Part shown: piece after piece, positions 8,132 through 20,271 of the stretch
Numbering within the stretch: the first letter of the stretch is position 1
How the letters are laid out: every line of letters starts with the position of its first letter
From: Iris pallida
Lineage: Eukaryota; Streptophyta; Magnoliopsida; Asparagales; Iridaceae
Length of the DNA stretch: 64,000 bases
NCBI GenBank assembly: GCA_029216955.1
Contig: JANAVB010005597.1
Coordinates: 46,485,480-46,549,479, forward strand
Direction of reading: 5' to 3'
The notes under the pieces: model-generated
The model's input: only the letters and a program-made list of their open reading frames with translations
Database searches by the model: none
Told to the model about the DNA's origin: nothing
Made by a program: the position numbers and the translations under genes

Positions 8132-8730
8132 AACCAACCAGAGAGGATACTCTGAGAGATCCATCTGAGTAGGACGTATACTCTGAGAGATCACCTTTAC
8201 AAGTATGATATCAGTAGTGGGATTGAGTGTGTACGTCCTACTCAGATGGGTCTCTCACTATTATTATTTTTTTCTGACAGCATGGTGGATGTGCTCCGTC
8301 AACAGATTCTTGCTCTGAGCCAAAACTTTGTCCCGGAGCTCAAGTGGACATCCTTGGTGTAGAGCTCGAGTGAGAGGTTCCTGACAGCATGGTGGTCTTC
8401 TTTGTCAAAGTATCCGTGCTCGTCCCACAACCAATGTGTGATGAGCACGGATACTTTGACAAAGGAGACCACCATGCTGTCAGGAACCTCTCACTCGAGC
8501 TCTACACCAAGGATGTCCACTTGAGCTCCGGGGCAAAGTTTTGGCTCGGAGCAAGAATCTGTTGACGGAGCACATCCACCATGCTGTCAGAAAAAATAGT
8601 AACGGTGAGAGACCCATCTGAGTAGGACGTACACACTCAATCCCACTACTGATATCATTCTTGTAAAGGTGATCTCTCAGAGTATACGTCATACTCAGAT
8701 GGATCTGCAGAGTATCCTCTCCGGTTGGGT
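8132..8730. repeat. Hairpin A of CACTA-1 (arms about 295 bp)
   Basis: The two halves are near-perfect reverse complements centred near 8431 (TGCTCGTCCCACA against TGTGATGAGCA), with almost no loop. Arms contain GGACATCCTTGGTGTAGAGC and GACAGCATGGTGG and look gene-derived, but I cannot name the source. CACTA-2 has the same structure. Transcription across it would give a long double-stranded RNA. Confidence 0.93.
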
Positions 8731-8871
8731 TGTGTTCTGAGCTATCCGTTCTCACACTTAAAATACATATTAATTAGAACTGTGTTTTGTATTTTCGGGG
8801 AAACCAGGAATTTGATTCTGTATTTTGTATTTTGGTTTCTGTATTTTGGCTCCAGCTCCATTTGCATTAAT

Positions 8872-9178
8872 CTACGGTACGACATGGTCCCTGCAGCCAT
8901 TCGACTGGTGAGGCAGAAACTATGTAGCCGTAGATAAAGTTGACTGTCCTCCGACCCTCATCCCTCGGCAATGATGATACGACAACCTATCACTATATTT
9001 TATATATATAGTAGTAGATGATGTCTTAGTATTACATTATGTGAGTTCATCTTGATTCTGTTACATTCTTCAGATACTACATACGATAAGAACATATACT
9101 ACACCATATGTACAGAACATAGATGATTCATACTAATGTATGCTAGAATAAATTTTAGGTTGTGTTCTGAGCCATCCT
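8872..9178 (+). repeat. 320-bp internal module, copy 2 (CACTA-1)
   Basis: Same module as at 7261, with a short deletion in the first 76 nt (ACGACATGG joins TCCCTGCAG), so the first stem is shortened. It ends at GAGCCATCC, followed by hairpin B. Confidence 0.85.
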
Positions 9179-9999
9179 TCATCTGCCCCCTTCCCTGAGC
9201 CATCCTTCATCTCTCATTTCCCTCCGGGTCCACTCTACTCCCAATCTCTTCCTTTTTATACACGGATCTACAGAATCAATGCCATCCAAGGAAGGCAAAA
9301 CTGAATCAGCATTGTCTTCCGGATCGTCCTCATCAAGGCATAACGGGCTGCTCAGCGTGCCCAGCTTCTTCAACTTCTCGCTGGCTGCAGAGTCGAAATG
9401 GGAACGGGTCCTCTTTGCCGGCCCGGAGCTCTGACTCGCACTCGTCGCCTCGCTACCGGTTTCCTCTCCTCCTCTGACGTGGGTCATAAGAAAAGAAATT
9501 TCGTACCTCTTCTTCACATAAACATCATTGCCGCCCTGTACTCGAGCCTCCTCGTCTGATGCTATCCAACTTTTCGGTGTCTACATTGTCACTCGAATCC
9601 TCCCTTCGACTCGTATCGTCCTTTTATTCGCCTGTCTTTTCGCTCCCTGTCTTGCAATCATCTGCTATCACCATTGTCTCATTCGACTCCTTCTCTGATG
9701 ACTCCGAGGAGGAGGATGAAGACTCGAAGAATGAGTCGAATGAGTCGGCGGTGATAGCAGATGATTGCAAGACAGGGAGCGAAAAGACAGACGAATAAGA
9801 GGACGATACGAGTCGAAGGGGAGATTCGAGTGACAATGTAGACACCGAGAAGTTGGATAGCGTCACAGACGATGAGGCTCGAGTACAAGGCGGTAATGAT
9901 ATTTATGTGAAGAAGAGGTACGAAATTTCTTTTCTTATGACCCGCGTCAGAGGAGGAGAGAAAACCGGTAGCGATGTGACGAGTGCGAGTCAGAGCTTC

Positions 10000-12900
10000 T
10001 GTCGTTACCACATTTCTAGCGTGAGGGTATTTTTGTTATTTTTGGGGTATTTTAAATTTATTAGAATTAATTAGAATTTATGGGAATTTTTAGGAATTAT
10101 TTTGAGATTGTTTGGACTAGTTTGATTTTTGACTAGTATTAACCCTTGTAGACCAACCTAGGAGCTAACCCTAGTTAGTGGGTCATGGTTAGGTCAAGTG
10201 ACTCTAGTCTAACCTAGCCTAGCACTTGGTTTAGTCATTTTAGCAAAGGGATTAGGAAGTCATAAGTCATGACTTATGGTTTTAGAACCTTTAATTAATT
10301 AAATCTTCCTTAGCCTTTGTAACTTGGCCCAAGGCCCAATGTTTTGATAAAAACCCTAACCCTAAGCATGTAGTGGCCGGCCACTTCTCTACCTAGGGAT
10401 TCCCATCATATAAAACCTCTCCCAAAATCTAGGGTTGCCTCCTTCTTAGGAAGAGCCCTAATTTCAAGGAGGTTAGTTTTATGTCATTTTAATTTCTAGA
10501 GCTCCTTTCCTCTTCCTTTTTCTTTCTAAATTGTTCCAATAGGTCCTAATATGACTGTTATTGCTGTTTTTGAGGTCTTATCTCAGTTTGAAGTTGTTTT
10601 GGATTGATTGGGTCATCAAGTGGAGAGCATTAAATAGAGGGTTTCCATTGGAAGTTCATCAAGAGGTAACTTACTCAAATCTCTATGGATTTTCGATTAG
10701 TCTTCATGTATAGGAAGCCCTAAGGGTCCCCCTAAGGTCTGGATAGTTTTCGTGTCGGGTATCGGAGGTTTCGTGTCCATTCTGGACACGTATCAGAGCT
10801 AGGACTAGGTGTTCGACGAAATGCCTCAAAGGGCATTTCGATCGTATTTATTCAATGTTTTTAAATAGGAATGTTAGTTTAGATCTTGTCTATGGATTTC
10901 TGTTCTTGTTTGTTAGTGTCAGTGTCTTTTGTGTCGGATTCGATGTGGTGGACACGCGCTGCACACGACCGCGCGCACCGCTACAGTGCTCCCCTGCCTA
11001 TCGGGGTCTGTAGCGGACACGACACGCATTGTTTGGACACGAGACTTGACACGTGGCATGGGGCCATGACTGACACCCCGTGTGTCAAGCCCCATGTGTC
11101 CCCGTGTCGTGTCTAGGTAGGAATCGACTGTGCACATATTTTTGTACTGTCAGTGCACACGAGTTTTTGGCCACTGATACGGGCCTCGTGTCCGACACTG
11201 ATACGTTGTGGACACAGGCCAGTGGGCCCATGAGGTAGCCCTATAGGTGGCTACCCCTGTGTATGACCACGAGATCCTCTCGTGTCTTGTGTCGTGCACA
11301 CGGCACAAGTGCACGTGTGCACGAGACAGTGCACTGACATTTCACTGTGTGTGTTATTTTTGAGTTCTCTGATCTGGACACGTCGTGTCAGGCCTGGGTG
11401 ACACGAAATGGATACGTGGAGTTGTGCACAAGGGTTTGCTTTCAATTACAACCATTAGATTCATGATTTGTTAGTTTTTCCTATTTGATTTCCTCATTAA
11501 CCATGTTCTGATACTTAGTTCCTGTTAATTTCCAGTTCTAAATCAATGTTGATTAATGATTTTAACCCTGATTAATGTAGGTTTTATAACTCTAATCTAC
11601 ACTCCTGAATGTTGTTCACTGTTTGGTGTTAAGTTTTGAGGTTCAAATGTGAATTTGAGTTTGGAATGGGATTCGAATTGAGAGGAATCACTGTTTCACT
11701 GATACTCATGTTCAGTGAGTTCCCAGTTTTGAAAACCCTTTTTGCTTTCCTATTTGTTCTGTGTATTCATCTAATGTGGTTTTCCACATGTTACATTTTC
11801 ATGCTAAATTAGCTTCTAGAATCGAATATAGGTTTATATGTTAACTTTGATGTAAAATTGAGTTTTGGTTTTAGTTTTGGTTAAATTTGCAAAACCTGAG
11901 ATTAGGATTTTATGTTCAGTTTGTGTGAACCTGAGAATACAAGAGGGTGTGAAAAAAACTGAGATTTAAGTTCCAGTTTTATATAAACCTGAGTTTAAGT
12001 GTGTGCAATTCTAGTTTTGACTGGATGTTGAATTGCCCCTTTTTCCTTCTTTTCATTCACTGTTTTCTTTTATTAAAAATGTATACACTGTTGAACTGTT
12101 TGAGTTCAAATCTGAAATCTGAGAATAGGCCATGTCTTCCTGTCTTGTCTTTATGTTATATTCACTGTCTTGAGCATTCACCCTTACATGTTTACACACC
12201 ACACATGCTTCCCTCTTCTTCACTGTTGTGTTCCTGCACTATTACTAGTCACTGTTACACACACACACACACACACACAAACCTTCTCCTTATTCACTGA
12301 TTTTACTGCCTGCGAACACAGTACACACACACACACTGTTTTGGTTTTCTTTTACTGTTATGTAATTCCGGCACTTGTTACCTGTCCACACATAGCTACA
12401 CCTATACACACACAATTCATGTTTCACACACACACAAGCACTCTCTCTCTCTCTCTCATTCTCTATATTTCTAAGTCCTTACATGTATAAGGCTATGGTT
12501 GTTTGTAGGCATATACAAAAATATATGTGTAAATTGTATGAGTATATATCTATACTTCTATGTTAGCTAATGTTGTAGGAATTATATCTAGCCTAGATAT
12601 ATGTGATATAAATTATATGGTGTTTAAATCAATGGGTGTAATGGTAAGGTTGTAGACTTGCTAAGATATTCTAGAATTTTGCTACTAGCTATATTGTGAT
12701 ATAGCTAGTATAGGCTTGCCTAGCCTTGTTAGGATTGTGTTAGCTAGTGTAGATTAAAATAGCCTAGTTTAGACTTAATTAGACTTGGTTGACCTAGTTT
12801 GACTTCTAGGGTTGACCAGAGTTGACCAAGAGTTGACTTTGGCCTAGATTGACCTAGAATCATGTAGAATGCATAGTAGGACTCCATTTTACTATTCTGG

Positions 12901-14139
12901 ACTTGTTGTGACTTGTGCTGTTCTGATTAGGAGCCAGACACCACTCCTTGGACATTACGTATCATATTGGACATTCAGATACAGGCGAGTACATTCTCTG
13001 ATCATTTCATATCTTGCTTAGAATTATTTCCTGCAGTAGATTACTTTACTTGTACTGTCACGACGGTCACACGGATTGGTACTATATGGATCCTTTCTTG
13101 AGATGTTATCCTTAGGGAGCATCGGGTACTACGTGTTCTGTGCGTTTCACTTACATGGCGTATCACTATGCTTCTTGGTTCACTTGATTACTTGTGACAT
13201 ATACCCTCATGATCACAGAGTCTCTTGAATCTTACACAGTTGGGTAACCCCCAGACTCCCCATTTATGGGACATCCATGTATCACCCTTCGGGGGCCGTG
13301 CATGGAATCATATAACATAACCTGGCTGGATCCTTGTGTATTGATTGGGGGTACGGGGGAGTAGAAGTGGACATATGAATAATACACCAGTAGTATCTTC
13401 ATTGAATCATTCCGTAGTGTCTTCATTGAATCATCCCAGGCCATTTACATGTTCATGTTGTACTATGACTCACTAGTCACTGCTAGTTCTCTATGTATAG
13501 TAGATATTTCTATTACAGTTCACTCTCTGTTTTTATACCGCACTTCTTTCAGTACTTGTATCTTACCTTACTGCATGTTCATATTTTCTAACCTGTTATG
13601 ATCTGTTGAGATGTACTGTACTCGCTCCTGTCCTGACTGGACCTGTTGAAAATATTACAGAGGACGAGGAGGAGGCCTGCCTGGATACCTACTACGGGGC
13701 AGCCTTAGATGACACCTTTGAGCTGGACTCCCAGGAGGACCCAGCTGTAGCTGAGGATATTCCCCCGACTGCCTAGTTTAGACTAGTTAGGCTTATCTTA
13801 CTTTTGCAGTCTTGAGACATGTCTTAGTTAGACTTTATTTGAAGTTATGAGTTGTATATATTCTTTCATCTGAGACTTTATACTGTTGGATATTGCTGGG
13901 ATCATCTTAGACTGTTTTTATCTATTTTATTCCTTGATGTTCTATTTCATATCGTGCCATCTCTTCCTTAGTTGTGATTGAGTTTACTATTGTTATGTCA
14001 CCCCCATTCGGGAAGTATAAACTGTTTAGAGATATATTGTTAGATGTTGTGACCTAGGACAGCGTTCTACCGCCGACACTGCGGCGTAGGCAGACGTACC
14101 CACGTCTCGTGCCCTTACTCTAGGGTGCGGGTCGTGACA
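10000..14139 (+). repeat. 5' LTR of the Tekay element
   Basis: Runs from TGTCGTTACCA to GGGTCGTGACA. It contains a GACACG/CGTGTC cluster (10751-11401), CA and CT microsatellites (12258-12460) and a GTTGACCTAG-like repeated zone (12780-12860). Just after it, TTTTTAGTGGTGGCC is also conserved after the 5' LTR of the gag-only element (near 52425). It includes a TGG nine bases from the LTR but does not match the usual initiator-Met primer site TGGTATCAGAGC. No credible ORF. Confidence 0.95.
10751..11405. promoter_or_regulatory. GACACG/CGTGTC cluster in the Tekay LTR
   Basis: By eye about 16 copies of GACACG or its reverse complement occur in 650 bp, including CGGACACGACACG, CCGTGTCGTGTC and GGACACGTCGTGTC. 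Chance would give well under one. The 3' LTR has the same cluster (21459-22110). It could bind a factor or be a relic of local duplication. Confidence 0.75.
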
Positions 14140-14383
14140 CGTTTTTAGTGGTGGCCTATGCAGGTCTAGACTAGAAGTGTGGTGGTACTCAAACTAGAGT
14201 ATTACTACAGCCTGCTATAGGATATAGGATAAAAAAAAATTTAGATACTCAATCACAATAGGAAAATTTTCTTTATTGCCATCTAAATTCTTATTGTCAG
14301 CTGATCCTTTGAATTATAATTGTCCGCCTTTGTTATATCGCTTCTTTCTCAGAAATTGATACTCTTGTTTGTCTATCTTCAGG

Positions 14384-15670
14384 ATGGTAGAGACTAGATC
14401 GCAGCGTACCATCCATGTGGATGCTATGGAGGGGACTGCTACCTCCCAGCCAGCACGGCGAGGCCAGGGGACTGCAGCTCCTGCCACCTCAGCTCGTATT
14501 GAGACCACGGCAGCCGCAGCAGGGGACATGCATCCACCGGCTCGGAGGCAGGACCCGATTTTCCCAGAGGATCCTTATCAGCAGCCACCTGCAGGGACAG
14601 TTGACGCCGTTCAGCTGTTGGCCTTCTTCAGGCAGTACATGGAGGGTCAGCAGACTCAGCGGCAGAGGCAGACGACAGAGCTCACTCGAGGCATTGAGCT
14701 GGCAGTGACAGCAGTGGAGAGAGTCGTGGCTCAGCCAACAGCAGTCCAGCAGCCGCACCAGCTACGGGAGAAAGGCATCCAGGACTTCCAGAAGATGCAC
14801 CCGAAAGACTTCCGAGGGACAGAGGGGATCCTGTATGCCGATGAGTGGATCGAGCATATGGAGGAGATCTTTAGGCTGGCGGAGATTCCGACGAGGCTCC
14901 AGATAGAGACAGCGGCCAGTATGATGCAGGATCTGGCTCGTACATGGTACCAGACCGACCCGAGGGTCGGCACAGCAGTACAGACTTGGGCAGCATTCAA
15001 GAAGCTGTTCAAGAAGAAGTTCTTCCCGGAGGCAGCGCTGGGAGCCCTCGAGACTCAGTTCGAGGCCCTAGTCCAGGGGAGTCAGTTTGTGGAGGAGTAT
15101 GCAGGAGAGTTCTGCCGCCTGGGCAAATTTGTAGAGGACTTGTCAGAGACGACGAAGGCCCGGAGGTTCCGGAAGGGCTTGGTAAAGGAGGTCAAGTCCT
15201 ACACCAAGAACGTCCGCAGTACTACATTTGAGGAGATACTGGTGGACGCACTAGCTGCAGATGATCTTGAGCTTAGGCTCAAGAGGGGGCGAGACTCCCA
15301 GGGAGGCAGCAGCAGCGGAGGACCGGCCAAGAGGCCACACTTTCAGCATCAGCAGCTGAGGCAATTTCAGCCGCAGCCGATTCAGCAGAGGCCAGCCCCT
15401 CAACAGTAGCAGCCGAGGCAGCATCAGCAGGGACAGAGGCAGAGTGTTACTTGTGCCTATTGCAAGAAGCCCGGGTATGTCGCCAATGAGTGTCGGAGGA
15501 GGCTGGGCCAGTGCCTGAAGTGTGGTTCAGCAGACCACCAGATGAGGGAGTGCTGCATAGTACGAGCAGGCCCGGGAGGAGGAGCCAGGGCTCCAGCAGG
15601 TCAGCAGCGGGGACCAGCCCTGCCGACACAGCAGCAGAGATTTGTTCAGCACCAGCAACATGCCAGGGGA
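14384..15670 (+). pseudogene. gag: Tekay gag
   Basis: The ATG at 14384 (MVETRSQ) is chosen because the related gag-only element starts the same way (MVETRSH). The order is a Gln/Pro-rich N-terminus, the retrotransposon gag core (DEWIEHMEEIFRLAEIP, DPRVGTAVQTWAAFKKLFKK, EYAGEFCRLGKF, RRFRKGL) and a basic Gln-rich tail. TAG at 15407-15409 replaces a Gln codon. The frame then continues into two zinc knuckles: CAYCKKPGYVANEC, where the usual His is Tyr, and CLKCGSADHQMREC, intact CCHC. Gag forms the particle and binds RNA. Gag and protease share a frame, so a fused polyprotein was likely. Confidence 0.9.
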
Positions 15671-17222
15671 GGCCAACATGGGCGAGGATTCTCCATGGCA
15701 GCAGAGGATGCAGAGGTCATCGGGGAGCTGATTGCAGGTTCGATTCTTCTTGACTCCAGTCCAACATTTGCCTTATTCGATTCTGGTGCTTCGCATAGCT
15801 TCATATCAGTATCTTTTGCGATTAGACACGATATCGTAGCTGAATCATTGCCTAGGACTTACAAGATCACGACCGGGGGTGGTATTATCCTCGTGAGTGA
15901 TATTTGTAAGGGTCGAAGAGTAGTTTTGGAAGGTCGTGAGTTGGAGGTGAGCCTGCTCGTAATGCCATTGCCGAACTACGATATAGTACTAGGCATGGAT
16001 TGGTTGAGCAGGCACCACGCCAGCATTGATTGTAGAGGGGGTAGAGTTCTCTTCAGAGTGCCAGGGGAGCCAGAGTTCGAGTACTCCAGACGTCAGGCAG
16101 AGCAGAGCAGCGGAGTCTTCTGTGGAGTCTCGGTGGAGGAGCAGACGATTCTACACCCCTTGATAGCAGATTTTATGGATGTTTTCCCAGAGGAGTTGCC
16201 GGGACTGCCACCAGACAGAGACATAGAGTTCTCGATAGACTTGGTTCCAGGGGCGGAACCCATCTCTCAGCATGTCTATCGGGTGAACAACAGCGAGCTA
16301 GTGGAGCTGAAGAAGCAGGTGGATGAGCTTCAGGACAAGGGCTTCATCCGCTCGAGTTCGTCGCTATGGGGTGCACTAGTGTTGTTTTGTGCCGAAGAAG
16401 GATGGGTCAGTACGCATGTGTATTGACTATAGGGCACTCAACAACCTCACGATCAAGAACAAATACCCACTGCCGCGGATCGACGATCTATTTGACCAGT
16501 TGAGCGGAGCTCGGGTATTTTCCAAGATTGATCTGAGGTCGGGATATCACCAGGTGAAGGTGAAGGGGGAGGATATTCCCAAGACCGCTTTCAGGACGCG
16601 GTACGGGCAGTTCGAGTTTTTGGTTATGCCGTTTGGGCTAACCAATGCACCAGCTGTGTTTATAAACCTTATGAACAAGGTGTTCCATCAGTATCTGGAT
16701 CAGTTTGTAGTGGTGTTTATTGATGATATCTTGATATATTCTAAGACTGAGGAGGAGCACGAGGAGCATCTGCGGATAGTGCTGGAGATTCTCAGGAAGG
16801 AGCAGCTTTATGGAAAACTCTCCAAGTGTGAGTTTTTCTTGGATCGGGTGGACTTCTTGGGGTATGTGGTAACTGAAGATGGTATCTCAGTTGACCCCAA
16901 GAAGATTGTAGCAGTTGAGGCATGGGCAGCGCCGACTTCAGTTGCAGAGATCAGGAGCTTCCTGGGGCTGGCAGGGTATTACCGGAGATTTGTGCAGGAT
17001 TTCTCCCGGGTTGCAGAGCCGTTGACACGGTTGACCCGGAAGGATGCTGAGTATGTATGGTCAGAGGAGTGTCAGGCAGCTTTTGATGAGTTAAAAAAGT
17101 GGCTGACGACAGCTCCGATTCTGACGTTGCCTTCAGGATCAGGTGGATTCACTATTTATAGTGATGCTTCAGGGAAGGGGCTGGGCTGTGTGTTGCAGCA
17201 GCACGGGAAGGTGATTGCCTAA
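15671..17222 (+). pseudogene. pol: Tekay protease and reverse transcriptase
   Basis: The aspartic protease shows LFDSGASHSFIS (active Asp-Ser-Gly) and a second motif VLGMDWLSRH. RT begins near EELPGLPPDRDIEF. An extra T in a T-run near 16386 shifts the frame at the start of RT, and the reading resumes as [16 protein letters not shown]. The RT then has IDLRSGYHQ (first catalytic Asp), [12 protein letters not shown] and FIDDILIYS (the Asp pair), followed by the connection region [16 protein letters not shown] at 17220-17222 replaces the Tyr of an expected AYASRQLR. Both lesions make the copy defective. Confidence 0.93.
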
Positions 17223-18623
17223 GCTTCCAGGCAGTTACGTCCCCATGAGAAGAACTACCCTACCCACGACCTGGAGCTGGCAGCCGTGATTTTTGTTTTG
17301 AAGCTGTGGAAGCATTATCTGTATGGTGAGAGGATAGAGATCTTCACAGATCATAAGAGCTTAAAGTATGTGTTCACTCAGAAGGAGTTGAACATGAAAC
17401 AACGCAGATGGCTAGAGTTGATGAAAGATTTTGACATCCTACTTCAGTACCACCCAGGGAAGGCCAATGTGGTTACAGATGCCTTGAGTAGGTATCCGAC
17501 AGCCATGTGTTTGACCATGGATTGGCATCTGCTTGCCGATCTAGAGAGCCTTGGGATTGAGGTGATCGTGCCGGGAGTGCAGATGCAGCTATGGGGGATG
17601 CAGATTCAGTCAGACTTGGTGGACAGGATCAAGGCGTTCCAGTTCGAGGATGTGGCCTTACAGAGTATCAGAGAGCAGATCAGTATAGGAGTGGGGGATA
17701 CTGAGTTTTCACTTGCAGAGGATGGTGCCCTGAGGCACGGTGCCAGGTTATGTGTGCCTAGCGGGGAGCTCAGAGAGCAGGTTATGCAGGAGGCCCACAG
17801 ATCTCAGTACTCTATACACCCGGGTGCCAACAAGATGTACCGAGATCTGCGAGAGCATGTTTGGTGGTCAGGAATGAAGCGGGAAGTGTTCCACTTTGTA
17901 GCTAGGTGCTTGGTCTGTCAGCAGGTCAAGGCAGAGAGACAGAGGCCCGGTGGATTGTTGCAGCCGCTGCCCATTCCCGAGTGGAAATGGGAGCATATCA
18001 CGATGGATTTCGTTTCAGGATTATCGCGTACTCCAGGAGGAAAAGACGCGATTTGGGTCATCGTTGACAGGTTTACCAAATTAGCCCACTTCTTGCCATT
18101 CAAGGTGGGTACGTCTACAGATAGGCTGGCGGAGATGTATATGCGGCAGATAGTCAGGATCCACGGAGTTCCGGTCAGCATCGTCTCAGATCGGGATAGC
18201 CGTTTTACTTTCCATTTCTGGAGGAGTCTGCAGACCAGCTTGGGCACTCAGCTCAAGTTTAGTACTGCATACCACCCCCAGACGGACGGACAGTCAGAGC
18301 GGACTATTCAGACTCTTGAGGATATGCTGCGGACGTGCGTCCTGGACTTTGGAGGTTCCTGGGAGGATCATCTTCATTTGGTGGAGTTTGCCTACAATAA
18401 TAGTTTTCAGGCCAGCATTGAGATGTCACCTTTCGAGGCTCTGTATGGGCGTAGGTGCCGTACACCCTTATCCTGGGATGATGTTGGTGAGCGAGCTTTA
18501 CTGGGACCAGAGATGGTTGTTGATGCGGCCGAGAAGGTGAAGCTCATCAAGGACAGACTTTGCGTGGCGCAGGACAGACATCGGCACTGGACCGATAGCC
18601 ACCGGAGGCCCTTGGAGTTTGAG
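17223..18623 (+). pseudogene. pol: Tekay RNase H and integrase (zinc finger and core)
   Basis: RNase [21 protein letters not shown] and VVTDALSR. The integrase zinc finger has [10 protein letters not shown] (two His) and CLVCQQVK (two Cys). The catalytic core has MDFVSGL (Asp), SDRDSRF (Asp) and GQSERTIQ (Glu), then [13 protein letters not shown]. Translation is open to the Glu codon ending at 18623. There a 97-bp intron-like insertion follows, after which EVGDQVFL resumes. Same frame as the RT segment upstream. Confidence 0.94.
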
Positions 18624-18720
18624 GTACAGATTAGAGTAGAATTAGATTTAGGTTGTTTGTTTTTGATTTTTTTAATCATGTTTGTTTATTATAATTAATT
18701 GAGACCTTGCTTGTGATTAG
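18624..18720 (+). other. 97-bp GT-AG intron-like insertion in integrase
   Basis: The insertion begins GTACAG and ends GTGATTAG, is T-rich, and lies between GAG (18621-18623) and GTCGGAGAC. Exact removal gives LEFEVGDQVFL, the conserved Tekay wording. AGGT occurs at both junctions, so the insertion could have duplicated a 4-bp target that supplied the splice sites. Whether it is spliced is unknown. Confidence 0.6.
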
Positions 18721-18789
18721 GTCGGAGACCAGGTTTTCTTGAGGATATCTTCGACTCGTGGTACGATACGTTTTGGTGGAGGCGGGAAG

Positions 18790-20271
18790 TGTTGGCCCAA
18801 TGATTATATTGTGTTTTTGAATATGGCTAATCAGTTAAGTTTAACATAATGATGTCACTAATATTCATATACTCACTATCATGTTGCTACTTAAACTTAG
18901 CATTGTCCTAATTGTCCTATATTATATTGCTTTGCTTGTATCGTACTGCAACATATTTTGCTGGCCTAACTGCTTTGCTTGTATCGTACTGCAACATATT
19001 TTGCTGGCCTAACTGCTTTGCTTGTATCGTACTGCAACATATTTTGCTGGCCTAACATGTATTTGTAGACATGCAGTAAGCATGATCAAACATGATCAAA
19101 CCAGGATATAGGCAATGAAGAATTAATGATGGACCAAAGACGGCATCATACAAAGAGATTTCTTCGAACCGCCTAGCGACCTATCCGGGGCCTCGCATCG
19201 GGGGTTCCGCTGCCCGGTCAGCGGACAGGGGTCGAGGGGGCAGCGCCCCCCGTCGGGGGTTCGGAGGCGAAACCCCCGAAAGGTATTCAGATTTCCAGAT
19301 CTGTTTATCTTCGGACGACTGCTGTCAAGGAAAAAGACGTCTTCAGGACTGCTCAAATATCAAAAGAAAGACGTCATCAAAAGGGCTCTTGGTTTTTCTA
19401 ATTGTTCTAAGTCTGTAATCTTCAATTTATTGAGTCTAGGAGAATGTGTACGTTGAGTCGCACTGAGTCATCTCAACCCCTAGACATATCTTTCCAAAGC
19501 TCTACCATTCAAACAGACCAATTCCTGAACCAAGCCCAAGCTCCATAAAGCCCAAAAGCCCAATGGACCAATTCTGTCTTCTGGAGACAGAGTTCGGGCC
19601 GAACTCTTCCTCCACACAGAGTTCGGGCCGAACTCTGTCCCCTGGTTTCCAGCACCCTGATTTTTAGGGCCTGCTTGCTATAAGCTGTCCAACGTTCGAA
19701 AATTTGAATTCTTGGGGCAGAATTCTGGCCGAATTCTGCCTCTCCAGAGTAGTATAAATAGAGCTTGAATTCTTTCATTTCAAATCATCTCTTACCTTCA
19801 AATATTCAAGCTTTCTAAGCTCTACTACTCCAAGTCTCATTCTTCCATATCTTCTAAACCACAACTCTCCTTAGCCCAAGGTGCTCAGTGCGATATCAGC
19901 TAGAAGTTGTGTGCAAGAGGAAAAGAAAAGTCACTTGGACAATTCCAAGTTTCGCCACTGCGAATCTGTAAGAAGTTGACGTGCTCTTCTGAAGAAAAGG
20001 CACGGGGTGTAACTACTATTTCACAAATAGTGGATTTAATCCTGAGCTAGAGTTCTCAGGCCTGGACTAGTCCTCCACGAGGAAAACCAGGTTAAAATTG
20101 CTGTGTTTGCGTATGCTCTTCTGATCTTTATTTACTTCCGCAATTTTCTCTGATTTATTTTACTATCTTGATAGTTGTTTTGTGGAGGTGATATAGAGTT
20201 AATTTTTTATTTGGTGATTATCGACACAAACTCTATTCACCCCCCTCTAGAGTTGCCTACACGTTATTTCA
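18790..20271 (+). mobile_element. Solo LTR, probably Ty1/copia, inside Tekay integrase
   Basis: The 1482-bp insert starts TGTTGGCCCAATG and ends TTATTTCA, flanked on both sides by GGAAG (18785-18789, 20272-20276). Removing it with one duplication restores GGGKLSPRF. It has an LTR-like promoter (TATAAATAG at 19753-19761), a G-rich block near 19186-19285, and CACCCCCCTCTAGAG near its end, common in long copia LTRs. There is no coding region. The termini do not match each other well beyond TG/CA. Family assignment is tentative, but insertion as one event is well supported. Confidence 0.85.
18928..19056 (+). repeat. 43-bp tandem repeat, three copies
   Basis: The unit starts TGCTTTGCTTGTATCGTACT at 18928, 18971 and 19014. 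The copies appear identical except at the edges, so the triplication is recent. It lies inside the solo LTR. Confidence 0.95.

Noticed and set aside
12170..12490. ORFs through THTHTH and SLSLS repeats
   Set aside because: They translate CA and CT microsatellites inside the Tekay LTR.
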